A DNA stretch of 64,000 nucleotides. Source: SAR324 cluster bacterium. GTDB taxonomy: Bacteria; SAR324; NAC60-12. Position 1 is the stretch's first letter; each line of letters begins with the position of its first letter. Of this stretch, positions 34,960 through 43,901 are shown one piece after another. The stretch is taken from contig JANQJU010000060.1 in assembly GCA_028281495.1 (NCBI GenBank), positions 62,001 to 126,000 on the forward strand, written 5' to 3'. A program made the translations under genes and the position numbers. The notes beneath the pieces were generated by a model. It saw only the letters and a list, made by a program, of their open reading frames with translations. It was not told the origin of the DNA and ran no database searches.

Positions 34960-36861
34960 ATGTCGGAAGAGGAGAAAATCACGAAAGTGGCCGTTTACCC
35001 CCCTTTGGGAATTGCTCGTGTGGGCAATTCGCCGGAGTACTATATTGCATCCGAGATTCCAGGAAAACAGGCTCGTCCGGAAGGAGCATACAAAGATGAA
35101 CGAGGTCGGATCAAAAAACAGGCAGTATTGTTTCGCATCTATGGACTGAATGATGAAGGAAAGGTAGTTAAAGAACTCACTCTGGAGGACTGCGAAGAAA
35201 TTAAATGGGAGGTCCATGTGGCGAATCGTAAAGCCGCTTGGTACCAATTTAACAATGCTCTGGATTTAAAGGGATTAGCGATACCTGGAGCACCCCGCAA
35301 TAATAACATCAAAAGTCGCCAAGATTTAGTGATTGATCCAGGCATTCACTCCATTTCTGGCGCTAAACATATTGTCCCCATATGTTCGGGGAAAATCATG
35401 AACACGGACGTGATCTTAGGCCAACTTCGCACCGACAAACAGGGGCGTCTATTATTTCTAGGTGGGGACGGACAATCGGGAACGTTTGATGGTTCTCCTA
35501 TCACCACGTTTGCAAACAACGATGGTTGGTATGATGATATTTCGGACGGCCCGGTTTATGCTACCGTGAAATACAACGGTCAAACGATGCAAGCTGAACC
35601 AGGATTTGTTGCCACCACTCCTCCTAACTACGGTCAGGGATTGTTTGGTGTAGTCACTATGTTCGACGTGGTGCAAGACCTGTATATTCGAAATAATTGG
35701 GAGGAAGATCCTGGAGAGCAACTGAATTTCTGGAAGCACATCTATCCCATCTTCGAACGCCTTTCTCAGACACAGTGGGTCAACTTTGGATTCTACATGT
35801 TGTTTGGAAAGAATTCCCCCACAGATCCTCTTGAACCCGAAACTTTGGCACAATTGGCAGATCCCTCAGACTCGGCTAAATCGGTCCGAGAATTCTGCTT
35901 CAGTTTGTTTCGTGCTCCGAGTGCAGGGAAGTACGAACCCACGAAAATTCCTCCTTTTTACGGAGATGCCTTTGGAAACTACAAAGGTCTCGCAGAAGAC
36001 GATCTGGCTGTGACTTCCACTCAATATGATTGGCTCAAGCGTTGGGCTGAAGGAAAATTCACCAATGAAAAACCGAAGGTCTACAACTCGTTTGAAGAAA
36101 TGCCCTTGGAGGAACAAGTGAAAGCGATGACTGAAGCTCCTTTGGTCGAATGCTTGGGGGGGCCTTTCCATCCTGGAATTGAGCTGACGTGGATATTGCG
36201 TAACCTGATTATGTGGAACAAACCGTACCGTTTGAAAGTTCACAGTCTGGGTCAGGGTGTCCTTGACGATTATGGCCCGTTGCTCGCGCCTCATATCGCT
36301 TTAGCGGCAGGAGGTCCCCTTGACGGGAGTGGACCCGGTTCTCTAACTCGGTATATGGGAGTTCCATGGCAGACGGACGAATCGAGTTGCCTTTCGGGTT
36401 ATAATCGATCGTACTATTTGCCGCTGCCTTCTTTCTGGGCTGCCAGAGTTCCTAATCAAGTACTCAGTGAAGAGAGTGGCCGGCTTCTCATGAATAAGGA
36501 AATTGGTATTGGCCAACAGCTGAAACATTTCGATTATCGCCAGGATTGGTTGCGAGACCTTAGTCCCGGTGGAAATGATCGGCGGCAAGATATGGTTGAG
36601 GAATGGCATCAACTTGGGATTGTCCAAGAAATAAACGTGGGCAATGATGACCGACCGTTGCTTCCCAAGAAAATATGGGTTGAATGTGAACGCGGCCCTT
36701 TTATGGATCCGGATCCTACTTATGAGCAGAATTATGTTGCTGAACATGTGAATGTCGAGTTGCTTAATGAAAAGGACGAAAAGATTTCAACTGTTTCGGG
36801 AAATAAAGCCGACATTCGACCTCCACGTGCACGTCGTGTTTTTAATCAAGATGACTATTAA
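34960..36861 (+). CDS. lodA: LodA/GoxA-family quinoprotein amino-acid oxidase (CTQ cofactor)
   Basis: 633 residues, ATG at 34960 after GGAG. The family oxidises free amino acids (LodA: lysine at the epsilon amine; GoxA: glycine), releasing ammonia and hydrogen peroxide, with a cysteine tryptophylquinone made from the protein itself. Seen here: the start VYPPLGIARVGNS, DPGIHSISG, FVATTPPNYGQG, the GGPFHPGIELTW motif and GVPWQTDESSCLSGY, where Cys477 should be the cofactor cysteine. W573 in KKIWVE is a candidate cofactor tryptophan, but this assignment is uncertain. No signal peptide is seen, though members are secreted by an unknown route. The flavoprotein lodB follows after 19 bp, as in characterised operons. 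The substrate cannot be read from sequence. Confidence 0.9.
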   Translation: MSEEEKITKVAVYPPLGIARVGNSPEYYIASEIPGKQARPEGAYKDERGRIKKQAVLFRIYGLNDEGKVVKELTLEDCEEIKWEVHVANRKAAWYQFNNALDLKGLAIPGAPRNNNIKSRQDLVIDPGIHSISGAKHIVPICSGKIMNTDVILGQLRTDKQGRLLFLGGDGQSGTFDGSPITTFANNDGWYDDISDGPVYATVKYNGQTMQAEPGFVATTPPNYGQGLFGVVTMFDVVQDLYIRNNWEEDPGEQLNFWKHIYPIFERLSQTQWVNFGFYMLFGKNSPTDPLEPETLAQLADPSDSAKSVREFCFSLFRAPSAGKYEPTKIPPFYGDAFGNYKGLAEDDLAVTSTQYDWLKRWAEGKFTNEKPKVYNSFEEMPLEEQVKAMTEAPLVECLGGPFHPGIELTWILRNLIMWNKPYRLKVHSLGQGVLDDYGPLLAPHIALAAGGPLDGSGPGSLTRYMGVPWQTDESSCLSGYNRSYYLPLPSFWAARVPNQVLSEESGRLLMNKEIGIGQQLKHFDYRQDWLRDLSPGGNDRRQDMVEEWHQLGIVQEINVGNDDRPLLPKKIWVECERGPFMDPDPTYEQNYVAEHVNVELLNEKDEKISTVSGNKADIRPPRARRVFNQDDY

Positions 36862-36880
36862 TGAAGTGTGAGACTCAGTG

Positions 36881-37978
36881 ATGCAAGAGTCTATAATTAT
36901 CGTGGGTGGAGGCCCTGCCGGGGCTGCCACCGCATTGACTCTGGCTCGGCGCGGGATTTCCTGCCTAGTGTTGGAAGCTGCGTCGCAAATCACCTCAAAG
37001 ATTGGAGAAACACTCCCTCCAAATTGTACGCCTACCTTACAACGGTTGGGGGTTGATGTATTTGTGACCCCTTCCGAACATCTTCCTTGCTTTGGCAATT
37101 ATTTCCTTTGGGGAAACGATAATATCCAAGAAAAACCGTTTATTTTGTACACACACGGTCAGGGATGGCATTTGGATCGTCAGCGCTTTGAAACAAGCCT
37201 GTGGCAGCTTTGTAAAGAACAAGGTGTCCAACGGTTATTTAATAGCAAAGTGATTGAAGCCCGAAGAAAGAAAGAAGAGGGTTGGACCATTCAAGTGCAA
37301 CGAAAGGGGCAATCAACAACCCTCAACGCAAGTTTCATCGTCGATGCTACAGGACGATCTTCCAAAATTGCGCGTGGTATCGGGATCAAGCGGAATCAAT
37401 ATGATCGACTGATTGGAGTAGCCTGTGCATTTTCGGTCTCGGTTCCTCATTCCATAGAACAGTATACTTATATCGAAGCAACCGAGATGGGGTGGTGGTA
37501 TATGGCGTTGCTGCCCGACAATCGCTTAATGACCGTTTATATGACCGATGCGGATTTATTGGACCATAACACCCTCAAATCCAAAAACTTCCTAGTCGAG
37601 TTACGTGACACTCTTTTGATCGGGCCGTTGATACCAGACGAAGCAGAACCTGAGGAATCCAAATTGGTGCCTCGACCAGCTTCAACCTCTCACTTGCCGA
37701 AACTCTATGATAGAGATTGGCTTGCCGTGGGAGATGCCGCTTTTGCTTATGATCCCATATCATCTTATGGACTTTCTTCCGCCTTGGGAGGTGGGTTTTA
37801 TGCAGGAAATGCGATTGCAGACCATATGTTAGGAAGGGAAGAGGCTTTGCCCACTTACGGAAGTGTCATTGGAGAAGCGTTTCTGACATACTTTGAAATG
37901 TTGGCGGGGCAGTACTTTCAGGAACAACGTTGGTCAGATTCACCCTTTTGGAAGCGGCGTCATCAACTGGGTAGGTGA
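36881..37978 (+). CDS. lodB: LodB-like FAD-dependent maturation enzyme
   Basis: 365 residues from ATG 36881; GTG directly before it (36878) is an alternative. FAD-binding fold with GGGPAGAATALTLARRG at the N-terminus, VDATGRSS in the middle and VGDAAFAYDPISSYGL near residue 285, as in p-hydroxybenzoate-hydroxylase and halogenase relatives. LodB-type proteins are required to form the cysteine tryptophylquinone of the adjacent LodA, probably by hydroxylating the tryptophan. Its 19-bp spacing from lodA supports co-expression. The sequence ends shortly before a hairpin shared with the convergent aap operon. Confidence 0.88.
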   Translation: MQESIIIVGGGPAGAATALTLARRGISCLVLEAASQITSKIGETLPPNCTPTLQRLGVDVFVTPSEHLPCFGNYFLWGNDNIQEKPFILYTHGQGWHLDRQRFETSLWQLCKEQGVQRLFNSKVIEARRKKEEGWTIQVQRKGQSTTLNASFIVDATGRSSKIARGIGIKRNQYDRLIGVACAFSVSVPHSIEQYTYIEATEMGWWYMALLPDNRLMTVYMTDADLLDHNTLKSKNFLVELRDTLLIGPLIPDEAEPEESKLVPRPASTSHLPKLYDRDWLAVGDAAFAYDPISSYGLSSALGGGFYAGNAIADHMLGREEALPTYGSVIGEAFLTYFEMLAGQYFQEQRWSDSPFWKRRHQLGR

Positions 37979-37983
37979 TAAAA

Positions 37984-38012
37984 AGCTAGGCAGGCAAAGA
38001 CGGTTGCCTGCC
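37984..38012 (-). terminator. Terminator hairpin of the aap operon
   Basis: Stem GGCAGGCAA (37989-37997) with TTGCCTGCC (38004-38012), six-base loop. On the minus strand it is followed by TAGCTTTTT, fitting a Rho-independent terminator for aapP; on the plus strand there is no T-run. Confidence 0.65.
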
Positions 38013-38043
38013 ATCGAAATTGGGGTAGCAAACCCAAGTTTTC

Positions 38044-38817
38044 TCAATCTAAAATTTGACTCAAGAAAAGCTGAGTTCGTTCATGCTTCGGATTACTGAA
38101 GAACTCTTCGGGTTCGTTGCGTTCAATCACCTGACCGCCGTCCATAAAAATGACAGAATCGGCAACACTTTTTGCAAATCCCATCTCATGGGTGACCACC
38201 ATCATCGTCATACCTTCTTCAGCAAGACTGATCATCACATCCAACACCTCTTTCACCATTTCTGGATCGAGTGCGGATGTCGGTTCATCAAATAGCATCA
38301 CTTTAGGTTTCATACACAAACTACGAGCGATGGCCACCCGTTGTTGCTGACCTCCGGAAAGCTGCCCAGGATATTTCTTTGCTTGTTCAGCAATTCTTAC
38401 CCGTTCCAGATAGTGCATGGCTGTGTCTTCTGCTTCTTTCTTTGGAAGTTTTCGAACCCATACCGGCCCCATCGTGAGGTTTTCCAGAATGGTCAAATGG
38501 GGAAAAAGGTTGAAATGCTGAAACACCATTCCCACTTCTGTCCGAATCTTTTCTATATTTTTAATATCATTGTTGAGTTCGATGTTATCCACAACGATTC
38601 TTCCACGTTGATGCTCTTCCAAGCGGTTGATACAGCGGATCATGGTTGATTTGCCCGAACCGGAGGGGCCGCACACCACGATCCGTTCTCCTGTATGCAC
38701 CTTGAGGTTGATATCTTTGAGGACATGGAAGGTCCCATACCATTTGTGCATCTCGATGATCTCGATGATGACTTCCCCTGAGACCTGTTGATTGCGGGGA
38801 GTTGTAGTTTCACTCAT
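38044..38817 (-). CDS. aapP: Amino-acid ABC transporter ATPase AapP/GlnQ
   Basis: 257 residues, ATG at 38817 after GAGGAAA. Complete polar-amino-acid ABC ATPase: Walker A GPSGSGKST, Q-loop VFQHFNLFPH, signature LSGGQQQRVAIARSL, Walker B VMLFDEPTSALD and switch histidine VVTHEMGF. It drives uptake of L-amino acids through AapQM. Last gene of the minus-strand aapJQMP operon, with family-typical length and spacing (29 bp after aapM). Confidence 0.95.
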   Translation of the reverse strand: MSETTTPRNQQVSGEVIIEIIEMHKWYGTFHVLKDINLKVHTGERIVVCGPSGSGKSTMIRCINRLEEHQRGRIVVDNIELNNDIKNIEKIRTEVGMVFQHFNLFPHLTILENLTMGPVWVRKLPKKEAEDTAMHYLERVRIAEQAKKYPGQLSGGQQQRVAIARSLCMKPKVMLFDEPTSALDPEMVKEVLDVMISLAEEGMTMMVVTHEMGFAKSVADSVIFMDGGQVIERNEPEEFFSNPKHERTQLFLSQILD

Positions 38818-38846
38818 AAGGCTTTCCTCATTTGTAACGGATCATT

Positions 38847-39944
38847 TTATTTTTTCTGTGAGGTGTTCAACTCCTTCTCCAAATTCACACTGTAGCGCGA
38901 CATGGAGTAGCAGAACGTAAAATAAATCAGGGCGATGAACACGTACCCTTCGCTACTATATCCAAGCCAATCAGCGTTGGTGAGCGAGGTTTTTGTGGTC
39001 AACAACAAGTCGAACAATGCAATGATCACCACCAACGATGTATCCTTGAAAGCTGTAATGAAAATGCTGACTGTGGGCGGAATCATGATCTTTAAAGCCT
39101 GAGGCAAGATGATCAACCGCATCTTTTGAACATAATTCAATCCCAAGGCGTCAGCTGCTTCATATTGTCCTTTGGGAATCGCCTGCAAACCACCACGAAC
39201 TACTTCGGCCAGATATGCGGCCGTGAACATGATGATCGCGACCTGTGCTCTTAGGAGTTTATTCACCGAAACACCTTCCGGAAGAAACAACGGAAACATC
39301 ACGGAAGCCATAAAGAGCAAGCTGATCAACGGAACTCCTCGAATCAGTTCGATATACCCAATGCAAATCGAGCGTATCGCTGGCATCTCAGAACGTCGTC
39401 CTAATGCCAACAAAATGCCAAGTGGGTAAGCGAAAACGATGCCAACGACTGACAGCAACAATGTCAGCGGCAAGCCACCCCATTTGTCGTCTTCTACAGA
39501 AGTGAGTCCCAGAAGGCCTCCTCGTAGCAGGATCCCGATCAAAACAAAGCACGCCATCCATACATACAATAACTTTGCATTCCAACGATGACGGGGACCA
39601 CTGTAGATCAACATCCCTACAAAAATGACCACGGATAACGCAGGTCTCCAATGATCGTCGGTAGGAAAGAAGCCAAACAGCATGAAACGAACATTATTAT
39701 AGACAAAAGCCCAACAGGCTCCGTTGGCTTGTCGACAATCTGCCGAGGTTCCAGTCCACACACTTTCAATAAACGCCCAATTGATCAGCGGTGGCACTGA
39801 TGTCGCTAAAAGCAACATCGCCAATACAGTGAGAACCGAGTTAAATGGGCTGTTGAACAGGTTTTGTTTCACCCAACCCAGCCATCCAACCGAGGTGGCA
39901 GGAGGCTTGATATCTTCTATCCATTCTGTTTTTTCTGCACTCAT
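38847..39944 (-). CDS. aapM: General L-amino-acid ABC transporter permease AapM
   Basis: 365 residues, ATG at 39944, three bases after aapQ, so translation is probably coupled. A long N-terminal region with extra helices precedes the HisM-type permease domain: the EAA-loop region reads VVRGGLQAIPKGQYEAADALGL, followed by LPQALKIMIPP. The periplasmic loop contains WGGLPLTLLLS, typical of AapM. It forms the membrane channel with AapQ for broad-range L-amino-acid import. Confidence 0.95.
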   Translation of the reverse strand: MSAEKTEWIEDIKPPATSVGWLGWVKQNLFNSPFNSVLTVLAMLLLATSVPPLINWAFIESVWTGTSADCRQANGACWAFVYNNVRFMLFGFFPTDDHWRPALSVVIFVGMLIYSGPRHRWNAKLLYVWMACFVLIGILLRGGLLGLTSVEDDKWGGLPLTLLLSVVGIVFAYPLGILLALGRRSEMPAIRSICIGYIELIRGVPLISLLFMASVMFPLFLPEGVSVNKLLRAQVAIIMFTAAYLAEVVRGGLQAIPKGQYEAADALGLNYVQKMRLIILPQALKIMIPPTVSIFITAFKDTSLVVIIALFDLLLTTKTSLTNADWLGYSSEGYVFIALIYFTFCYSMSRYSVNLEKELNTSQKK

Positions 39945-39947
39945 AGC

Positions 39948-41132
39948 CTACCTTTCCACCAATGCGATTTTTTTATTGTACCAGTTCATGAACGCGGAAG
40001 TGACCAGGCTGAAAAACAGATACATTGCCATGATCAAAGCGACTCCTTCTACCGCTTGTCCGGTCTGATTGATGGACGTGTTGGCCACAGACACAAAGTC
40101 AGGATATCCGATACCGACTGCTAGAGAGCTATTTTTTGTCAGGTTGAGCATTTGATTAGTCATTGGTGGAATGATCACTCGCAAAGCTTGCGGCAAGATA
40201 ATCTTTCGCAAGGTTTGCCACTGACTCAATCCAACTGACATCGCAGCTTCGGTTTGTCCATGACTGACAGACTGAATTCCCGACCGAACTACTTCGGCCA
40301 TAAACGCACCCGTGTACAAAACCAATCCCAACATCAATGCACCAAATTCAGGACTCATTGATGCTCCTCCTTGAAAGTTAAATCCTTTCAATTCGGGAAG
40401 ATTCATGGCGGTAGGAGCTCCGAACGCGAGCCATGCAATGAGGGGAAGTCCGATCAGCAGTCCGATCGAAATAGGGAACACCGGGGCCACTTGACCGGTG
40501 CGGTCCTGGTAGCTTTTACCCCAACTACTCAAGATAATAATCAATATCACGGCAATGACTGCCATAATACTTGCCCAAAAGAAGGCTGGATGTTCAGCTG
40601 GAATACCAAAATAGAGTCCTCGGTTGCTGAGAAAGACGCCCGTTGTTGGGTTGAATGCTTTTCTAGGATGCGGGAGTGCTTCAGTAAACAGTGAGTACCA
40701 AAAAAACAGCTGGAGTAGGAGAGGGATGTTTCGCATGGTTTCTACGTAAACCGTAGCCAATTGTCGAACAATCCAGTTGGAAGATAAACGGGCGATTCCC
40801 ATTACGATTCCCAAAAAAACCGCTAAGATGATCCCAAAAAAAGCAACTTTGATGGTATTGAGGGTGCCCACCACAAAGGCCCGAAAATAGGTATCAGCTG
40901 CCGAGTACTCAATCACCGATTCGCCGATATCAAAGGCGGCTTCTTGAGCAAGAAAACCGAAGCCCGTGGCAATGGATTGTTTGGCCAAGTTGGCCTGTGT
41001 GTTGCGGAATAAGTAAAAGCCTAATCCCAACACAAATCCCAGGACGAGAATTTGATAAATAATGGCTCGTTTGCCTGGATCGTTCCAAAATGCAACTTTT
41101 TGCTCAGGCTGAGAGTTTGCTTTCGTTTCCAT
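39948..41132 (-). CDS. aapQ: General L-amino-acid ABC transporter permease AapQ
   Basis: 394 residues from ATG 41132; an in-frame TTG at 41138 is possible. The N-terminal helix and Q-rich loop (FLAQEAAFDIGESVIEYS) match AapQ. Segments ETMRNIPLLLQLFFWY and NRGLYFGIP and the EAA loop VVRSGIQSVSHGQTEAAMSVGL mark the binding-protein-dependent permease family. It pairs with AapM. A hairpin separates it from aapJ upstream, so it is probably expressed below the binding protein. Confidence 0.95.
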   Translation of the reverse strand: METKANSQPEQKVAFWNDPGKRAIIYQILVLGFVLGLGFYLFRNTQANLAKQSIATGFGFLAQEAAFDIGESVIEYSAADTYFRAFVVGTLNTIKVAFFGIILAVFLGIVMGIARLSSNWIVRQLATVYVETMRNIPLLLQLFFWYSLFTEALPHPRKAFNPTTGVFLSNRGLYFGIPAEHPAFFWASIMAVIAVILIIILSSWGKSYQDRTGQVAPVFPISIGLLIGLPLIAWLAFGAPTAMNLPELKGFNFQGGASMSPEFGALMLGLVLYTGAFMAEVVRSGIQSVSHGQTEAAMSVGLSQWQTLRKIILPQALRVIIPPMTNQMLNLTKNSSLAVGIGYPDFVSVANTSINQTGQAVEGVALIMAMYLFFSLVTSAFMNWYNKKIALVER

Positions 41133-41160
41133 AGGCAAGTCTCGAAAAACGATGTTTACA

Positions 41161-41199
41161 AAAAGAAAAGTCGAAGCCCCCTGAAGGAGACTTCGACTT
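41161..41199 (-). promoter_or_regulatory. Intercistronic hairpin between aapJ and aapQ (partial terminator or mRNA stabiliser)
   Basis: Perfect 9-bp stem (AAGTCGAAG at 41168-41176, CTTCGACTT at 41191-41199) with a 14-base loop. On the minus strand it is followed by a T-rich TTTTCTTTTT. Such hairpins after binding-protein genes typically lower expression of the downstream permeases or protect the upstream mRNA. Confidence 0.75.
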
Positions 41200-41219
41200 C
41201 GTTGACCCGTTTCGAGTGC

Positions 41220-42269
41220 CTATCGAATTGGAGGTGCGTACATGATGCCACCTTTGGTCCACAACTCGTTAAGACCACGAGCAAGCTTAAGTGCCGATCC
41301 CATGCCTACGTTACGTTCGTAGGATTCTCCGTAGTTGCCAACCATCTTAATGATGTTGTAAGCCCACTTCTCATCCAAGCCCAAATTCTTACCCATGCCA
41401 GGGGTGACTCCCAACAATCGTTTGATTTTAGGATTGGTGGTATCCATCATACTGTCCACATTCGCAGCAGTGATTCCAAATTCTTCTGCATTGATCATGG
41501 CTCGCACAGACCAGGAAACGATATCCAGCCAGTTGTCGTCACCATGCCGTACAGCCGGTCCTAATGGCTCTTTAGAGATGATCTCAGGCAAAATCATATA
41601 GTCTGCTGGATTCTTTGCTTTGCTCCGCTCAGCCGCCAGACCAGAGGCATCTGTGGTGTACACATCACAGCGACCAGCGAAGAAGGCATTGGTCAATTCG
41701 TCTTTGTTTTCGATCACAACCGGCTTGTACTTCATATTGGAAGCTCGAAAGTAATCCGCCAAATTCAATTCAGTGGTGGTTCCAGGTTGTACACAAACCG
41801 CAGCACCTTCTAATTCTTTAGCGCTAGACACGCCCAAGCTTTTGTTTACCATGAATCCTTGTCCGTCATAGTAATTGGTCGGAGCAAAGTTCAATCCCAA
41901 AGCAGTGTCGCGTTGCAGGGTGTAGGTTGTGTTTCGAGTTAACATATCGATTTCACCCGATTGCAGTGCTGTAAATCGTTGCTGAGCACTGAGCGGAGTG
42001 TATCGGACTTTTTCAGAATCTCCGAAGATGGCAGCCGCCACGGCACGACACATATCCACATCCAAGCCGACCCACTTGCCGTTGCTATCAGGAGCAGCAA
42101 ATCCAGCCAACCCAGTGTTGACTCCACATTGTAAATACCCTTTTTCCTGAACGGACTTTAACGTTTGTTGAGCTAGCCCGACAGAAGCAGATCCCAAAAC
42201 CAAACAGCCTGTCATGGCAAGCGCTTTTGCACCTTTGAGGATGCGTTCTTTCATCACGAACTTCTTCAT
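41220..42269 (-). CDS. aapJ: General L-amino-acid-binding periplasmic protein AapJ
   Basis: 349 residues from ATG 42269, chosen because GGGGGAA lies just upstream and the signal peptide starts here; the frame extends 66 codons further without such features. Signal peptide (about 1-29, ending VGLAQ), then a family 3 solute-binding protein: LQCGVNTGLAGFAAPD, WVGLDVDMCRAVAAAIFG, EIDMLTRNTTYTLQRD, CDVYTTDASGLAAER and the C-terminal APPIR. It delivers L-amino acids to AapQMP. First gene of the operon; the 478-bp leader upstream should hold the promoter. Confidence 0.95.
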   Translation of the reverse strand: MKKFVMKERILKGAKALAMTGCLVLGSASVGLAQQTLKSVQEKGYLQCGVNTGLAGFAAPDSNGKWVGLDVDMCRAVAAAIFGDSEKVRYTPLSAQQRFTALQSGEIDMLTRNTTYTLQRDTALGLNFAPTNYYDGQGFMVNKSLGVSSAKELEGAAVCVQPGTTTELNLADYFRASNMKYKPVVIENKDELTNAFFAGRCDVYTTDASGLAAERSKAKNPADYMILPEIISKEPLGPAVRHGDDNWLDIVSWSVRAMINAEEFGITAANVDSMMDTTNPKIKRLLGVTPGMGKNLGLDEKWAYNIIKMVGNYGESYERNVGMGSALKLARGLNELWTKGGIMYAPPIR

Positions 42270-42747
42270 AATTCCCCCTTTTCGAGAATAATTAGTTTCA
42301 CAGTTTGTTTTCGAGATTGGTGAGGATTCCGCCACGGGCACGCGACGGAAGCTTGCAAGTACCACCCTGCAATAAATCGATTTATGACCCATCTCGAAGC
42401 TTTTGAAATAACCGACTGTTTTGGCTCGTAAAAACGCAGCCAAAACGGAACTGCGGAAGCTTTTCAAGCCTAGCGGCCGGTTGTAGCATTAAATATTCTG
42501 GAGGTTCCTGAAAAACAAGGTTTTTCACTATCTGTTATGGTGTGTTTTTTAAGAAACTGTTCTGGTAGAAATCTGTTACGTCTTTTTAACTGCAAATCTG
42601 TATTTATTTTTAGGCTGTTATGCCGTTTTTTTTAGAATCCTGTATCTGTTCTGATCTGTTATTGATGCTAGTATCTTTTCCCAGAAGGCGCCTTTTTCGT
42701 TTATTCATCCCAACTCAGCCACCATGCACCCCCATTTAGGAGGAATC
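42270..42747. other. Divergent control region between aapJ and the DUF1127 gene
   Basis: 478 bp that must hold promoters for both directions. Its right part contains six CTGTT elements (listed separately) between runs of T. The in-frame upstream extension of aapJ over 42270-42467 has no ribosome site or signal peptide and is treated as non-coding. No strong -35/-10 pair was identified. Confidence 0.45.
42532..42660 (+). promoter_or_regulatory. Cluster of six CTGTT elements
   Basis: CTGTT occurs at 42532, 42557, 42573, 42615, 42646 and 42656, five of the six preceded by A/T/G-rich bases and several as TCTGTTA or TCTGTTC, within 129 bp of AT-rich sequence. It may be a multi-site operator for aapJ or the DUF1127 gene. 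Chance occurrence in AT-rich DNA is possible. Confidence 0.3.
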
Positions 42748-42969
42748 ATGATGAAAGCAACTAGCACTCTACAACACGTATCCAATATTTCTTTTACAGA
42801 ACAGGTCAAAGCAATGGTGTTGGCGATGTGGGAAACCGTGACGATTTGGCGGAATCGGGCCCATCAACGCCGACAACTCTTAGAAATGGAAACACGCATT
42901 TTAAAAGATCTGGGATTGACCCGAATGGATGCTATCCAAGAAGCTGAAAAACCATTTTGGCGAATGTAA
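42748..42969 (+). CDS. DUF1127 small protein
   Basis: 73 residues from ATG 42748 (a second ATG at 42751 has the better seven-base spacing from TAGGAGG). The C-terminal half is the DUF1127/YjiS motif: R-x-x-LLEMETRILKDLGLTRMDAIQEA and the PFWR ending. Such proteins are common in Proteobacteria; some Alphaproteobacterial members bind RNA or affect phosphate and stress physiology, but a general function is not settled. Its stop codon lies inside a threefold 16-bp tandem repeat. Confidence 0.82.
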   Translation: MMKATSTLQHVSNISFTEQVKAMVLAMWETVTIWRNRAHQRRQLLEMETRILKDLGLTRMDAIQEAEKPFWRM

Positions 42970-43004
42970 AATTTGGCAAATGTAAAATTTGGCGAACATA
43001 AAAC
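42957..43004 (+). repeat. Three tandem 16-bp repeats spanning the stop codon of the DUF1127 gene
   Basis: Units 42957-42972, 42973-42988 and 42989-43004 follow TTGGCGAATGTAAAAT with zero, one and three differences from the first. The first unit contains the final Trp-Arg-Met codons and TAA of the gene. Confidence 0.92.
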
Positions 43005-43165
43005 CAGTGATTGAAAAAGCAGTCGAAGTTGAAAATCAGTAGGCTGCTTTCTTTAGATATTGTTTTTTTGATCCGCTTGGTGAAATTCGATGCTTCGTGA
43101 TAGATCAATCGAACACACGATCAATAAGAGCTTGGATCAATACAAACAGTACAATCGCAGGCACT

Positions 43166-43813
43166 ATGTTAAACGTTCGCAATCTGGGGAGATATCTCAG
43201 CACCGGGTGGATCTGGAAAGACATCTCTTTTAATGTCCTTCCAGGAGATAGATTTGCGTTAAAAGGTCCTTCTGGATCTGGTAAAACCTTGTTGCTTCGA
43301 GTCTTAGCGGGGCTGGATGATCCACAAGCAGGGACTATTTCATTTCGAAACCGTATGATGGCATCTTGGGCGATGCCTGAATACCGGTCGCAGGTGATGT
43401 ATTTGCCGCAACGTCCGGCGATTTGGGAAGGCTCAGTAGAATTCAACCTGCAAACAGTGTTTCGTTTGAAGGTCTTCCAACATCGGCGATACGATCAACA
43501 ACGTATTTTAGAATACCTCAGCAATCTGGGGCGTTCATCCGGCTTCTTAAATAAATCTCACAACGATCTTTCAGGAGGAGAATCACAGATCGTCGCCTTC
43601 CTCCGAGTTCTTCAATTGAATCCTCAAATTATCCTTTTCGACGAACCAACTGCCTCTCTCGATCCAAACACCGTAACCTCCCTGGAACAACTGGTTCAAA
43701 TGTGGCATACCGAAGATGCTCAACGGGCTTATATATGGACCAGTCATGATCCCGCACAATTAGAGCACATGACTGAAACTGGTATCACCTTGGGGAATAT
43801 AATTGACCCCTGA
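43166..43813 (+). CDS. ABC transporter ATPase, FetA/YbbL-like
   Basis: 215 residues if translation starts at ATG 43166, which places MLNVRNLGRYL directly at the first strand as in other ATPases; a GTG at 43097 would add 23 residues. Walker A GPSGSGKT, signature LSGGESQI, Walker B IILFDEPTASLD and H-loop IWTSHDP are all present. The short size and the FetB-like permease 88 bp downstream suggest a FetAB-type exporter; E. coli FetAB exports iron and protects against oxidative stress. Substrate specificity is inferred from context. Confidence 0.8.
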   Translation: MLNVRNLGRYLSTGWIWKDISFNVLPGDRFALKGPSGSGKTLLLRVLAGLDDPQAGTISFRNRMMASWAMPEYRSQVMYLPQRPAIWEGSVEFNLQTVFRLKVFQHRRYDQQRILEYLSNLGRSSGFLNKSHNDLSGGESQIVAFLRVLQLNPQIILFDEPTASLDPNTVTSLEQLVQMWHTEDAQRAYIWTSHDPAQLEHMTETGITLGNIIDP

Positions 43814-43901
43814 GTGTGACGTGGCTGGGAATCGGTTGTAGTCAACTCAAAATCCTCCAGAAATAGACTTTTGTAATAATTTATTGTCGTTAGGTTTTGC
43901 A

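Noticed and set aside
42270..42467. 66-codon N-terminal extension of aapJ
   Set aside because: The signal peptide and GGGGGAA ribosome site place the start at 42269.
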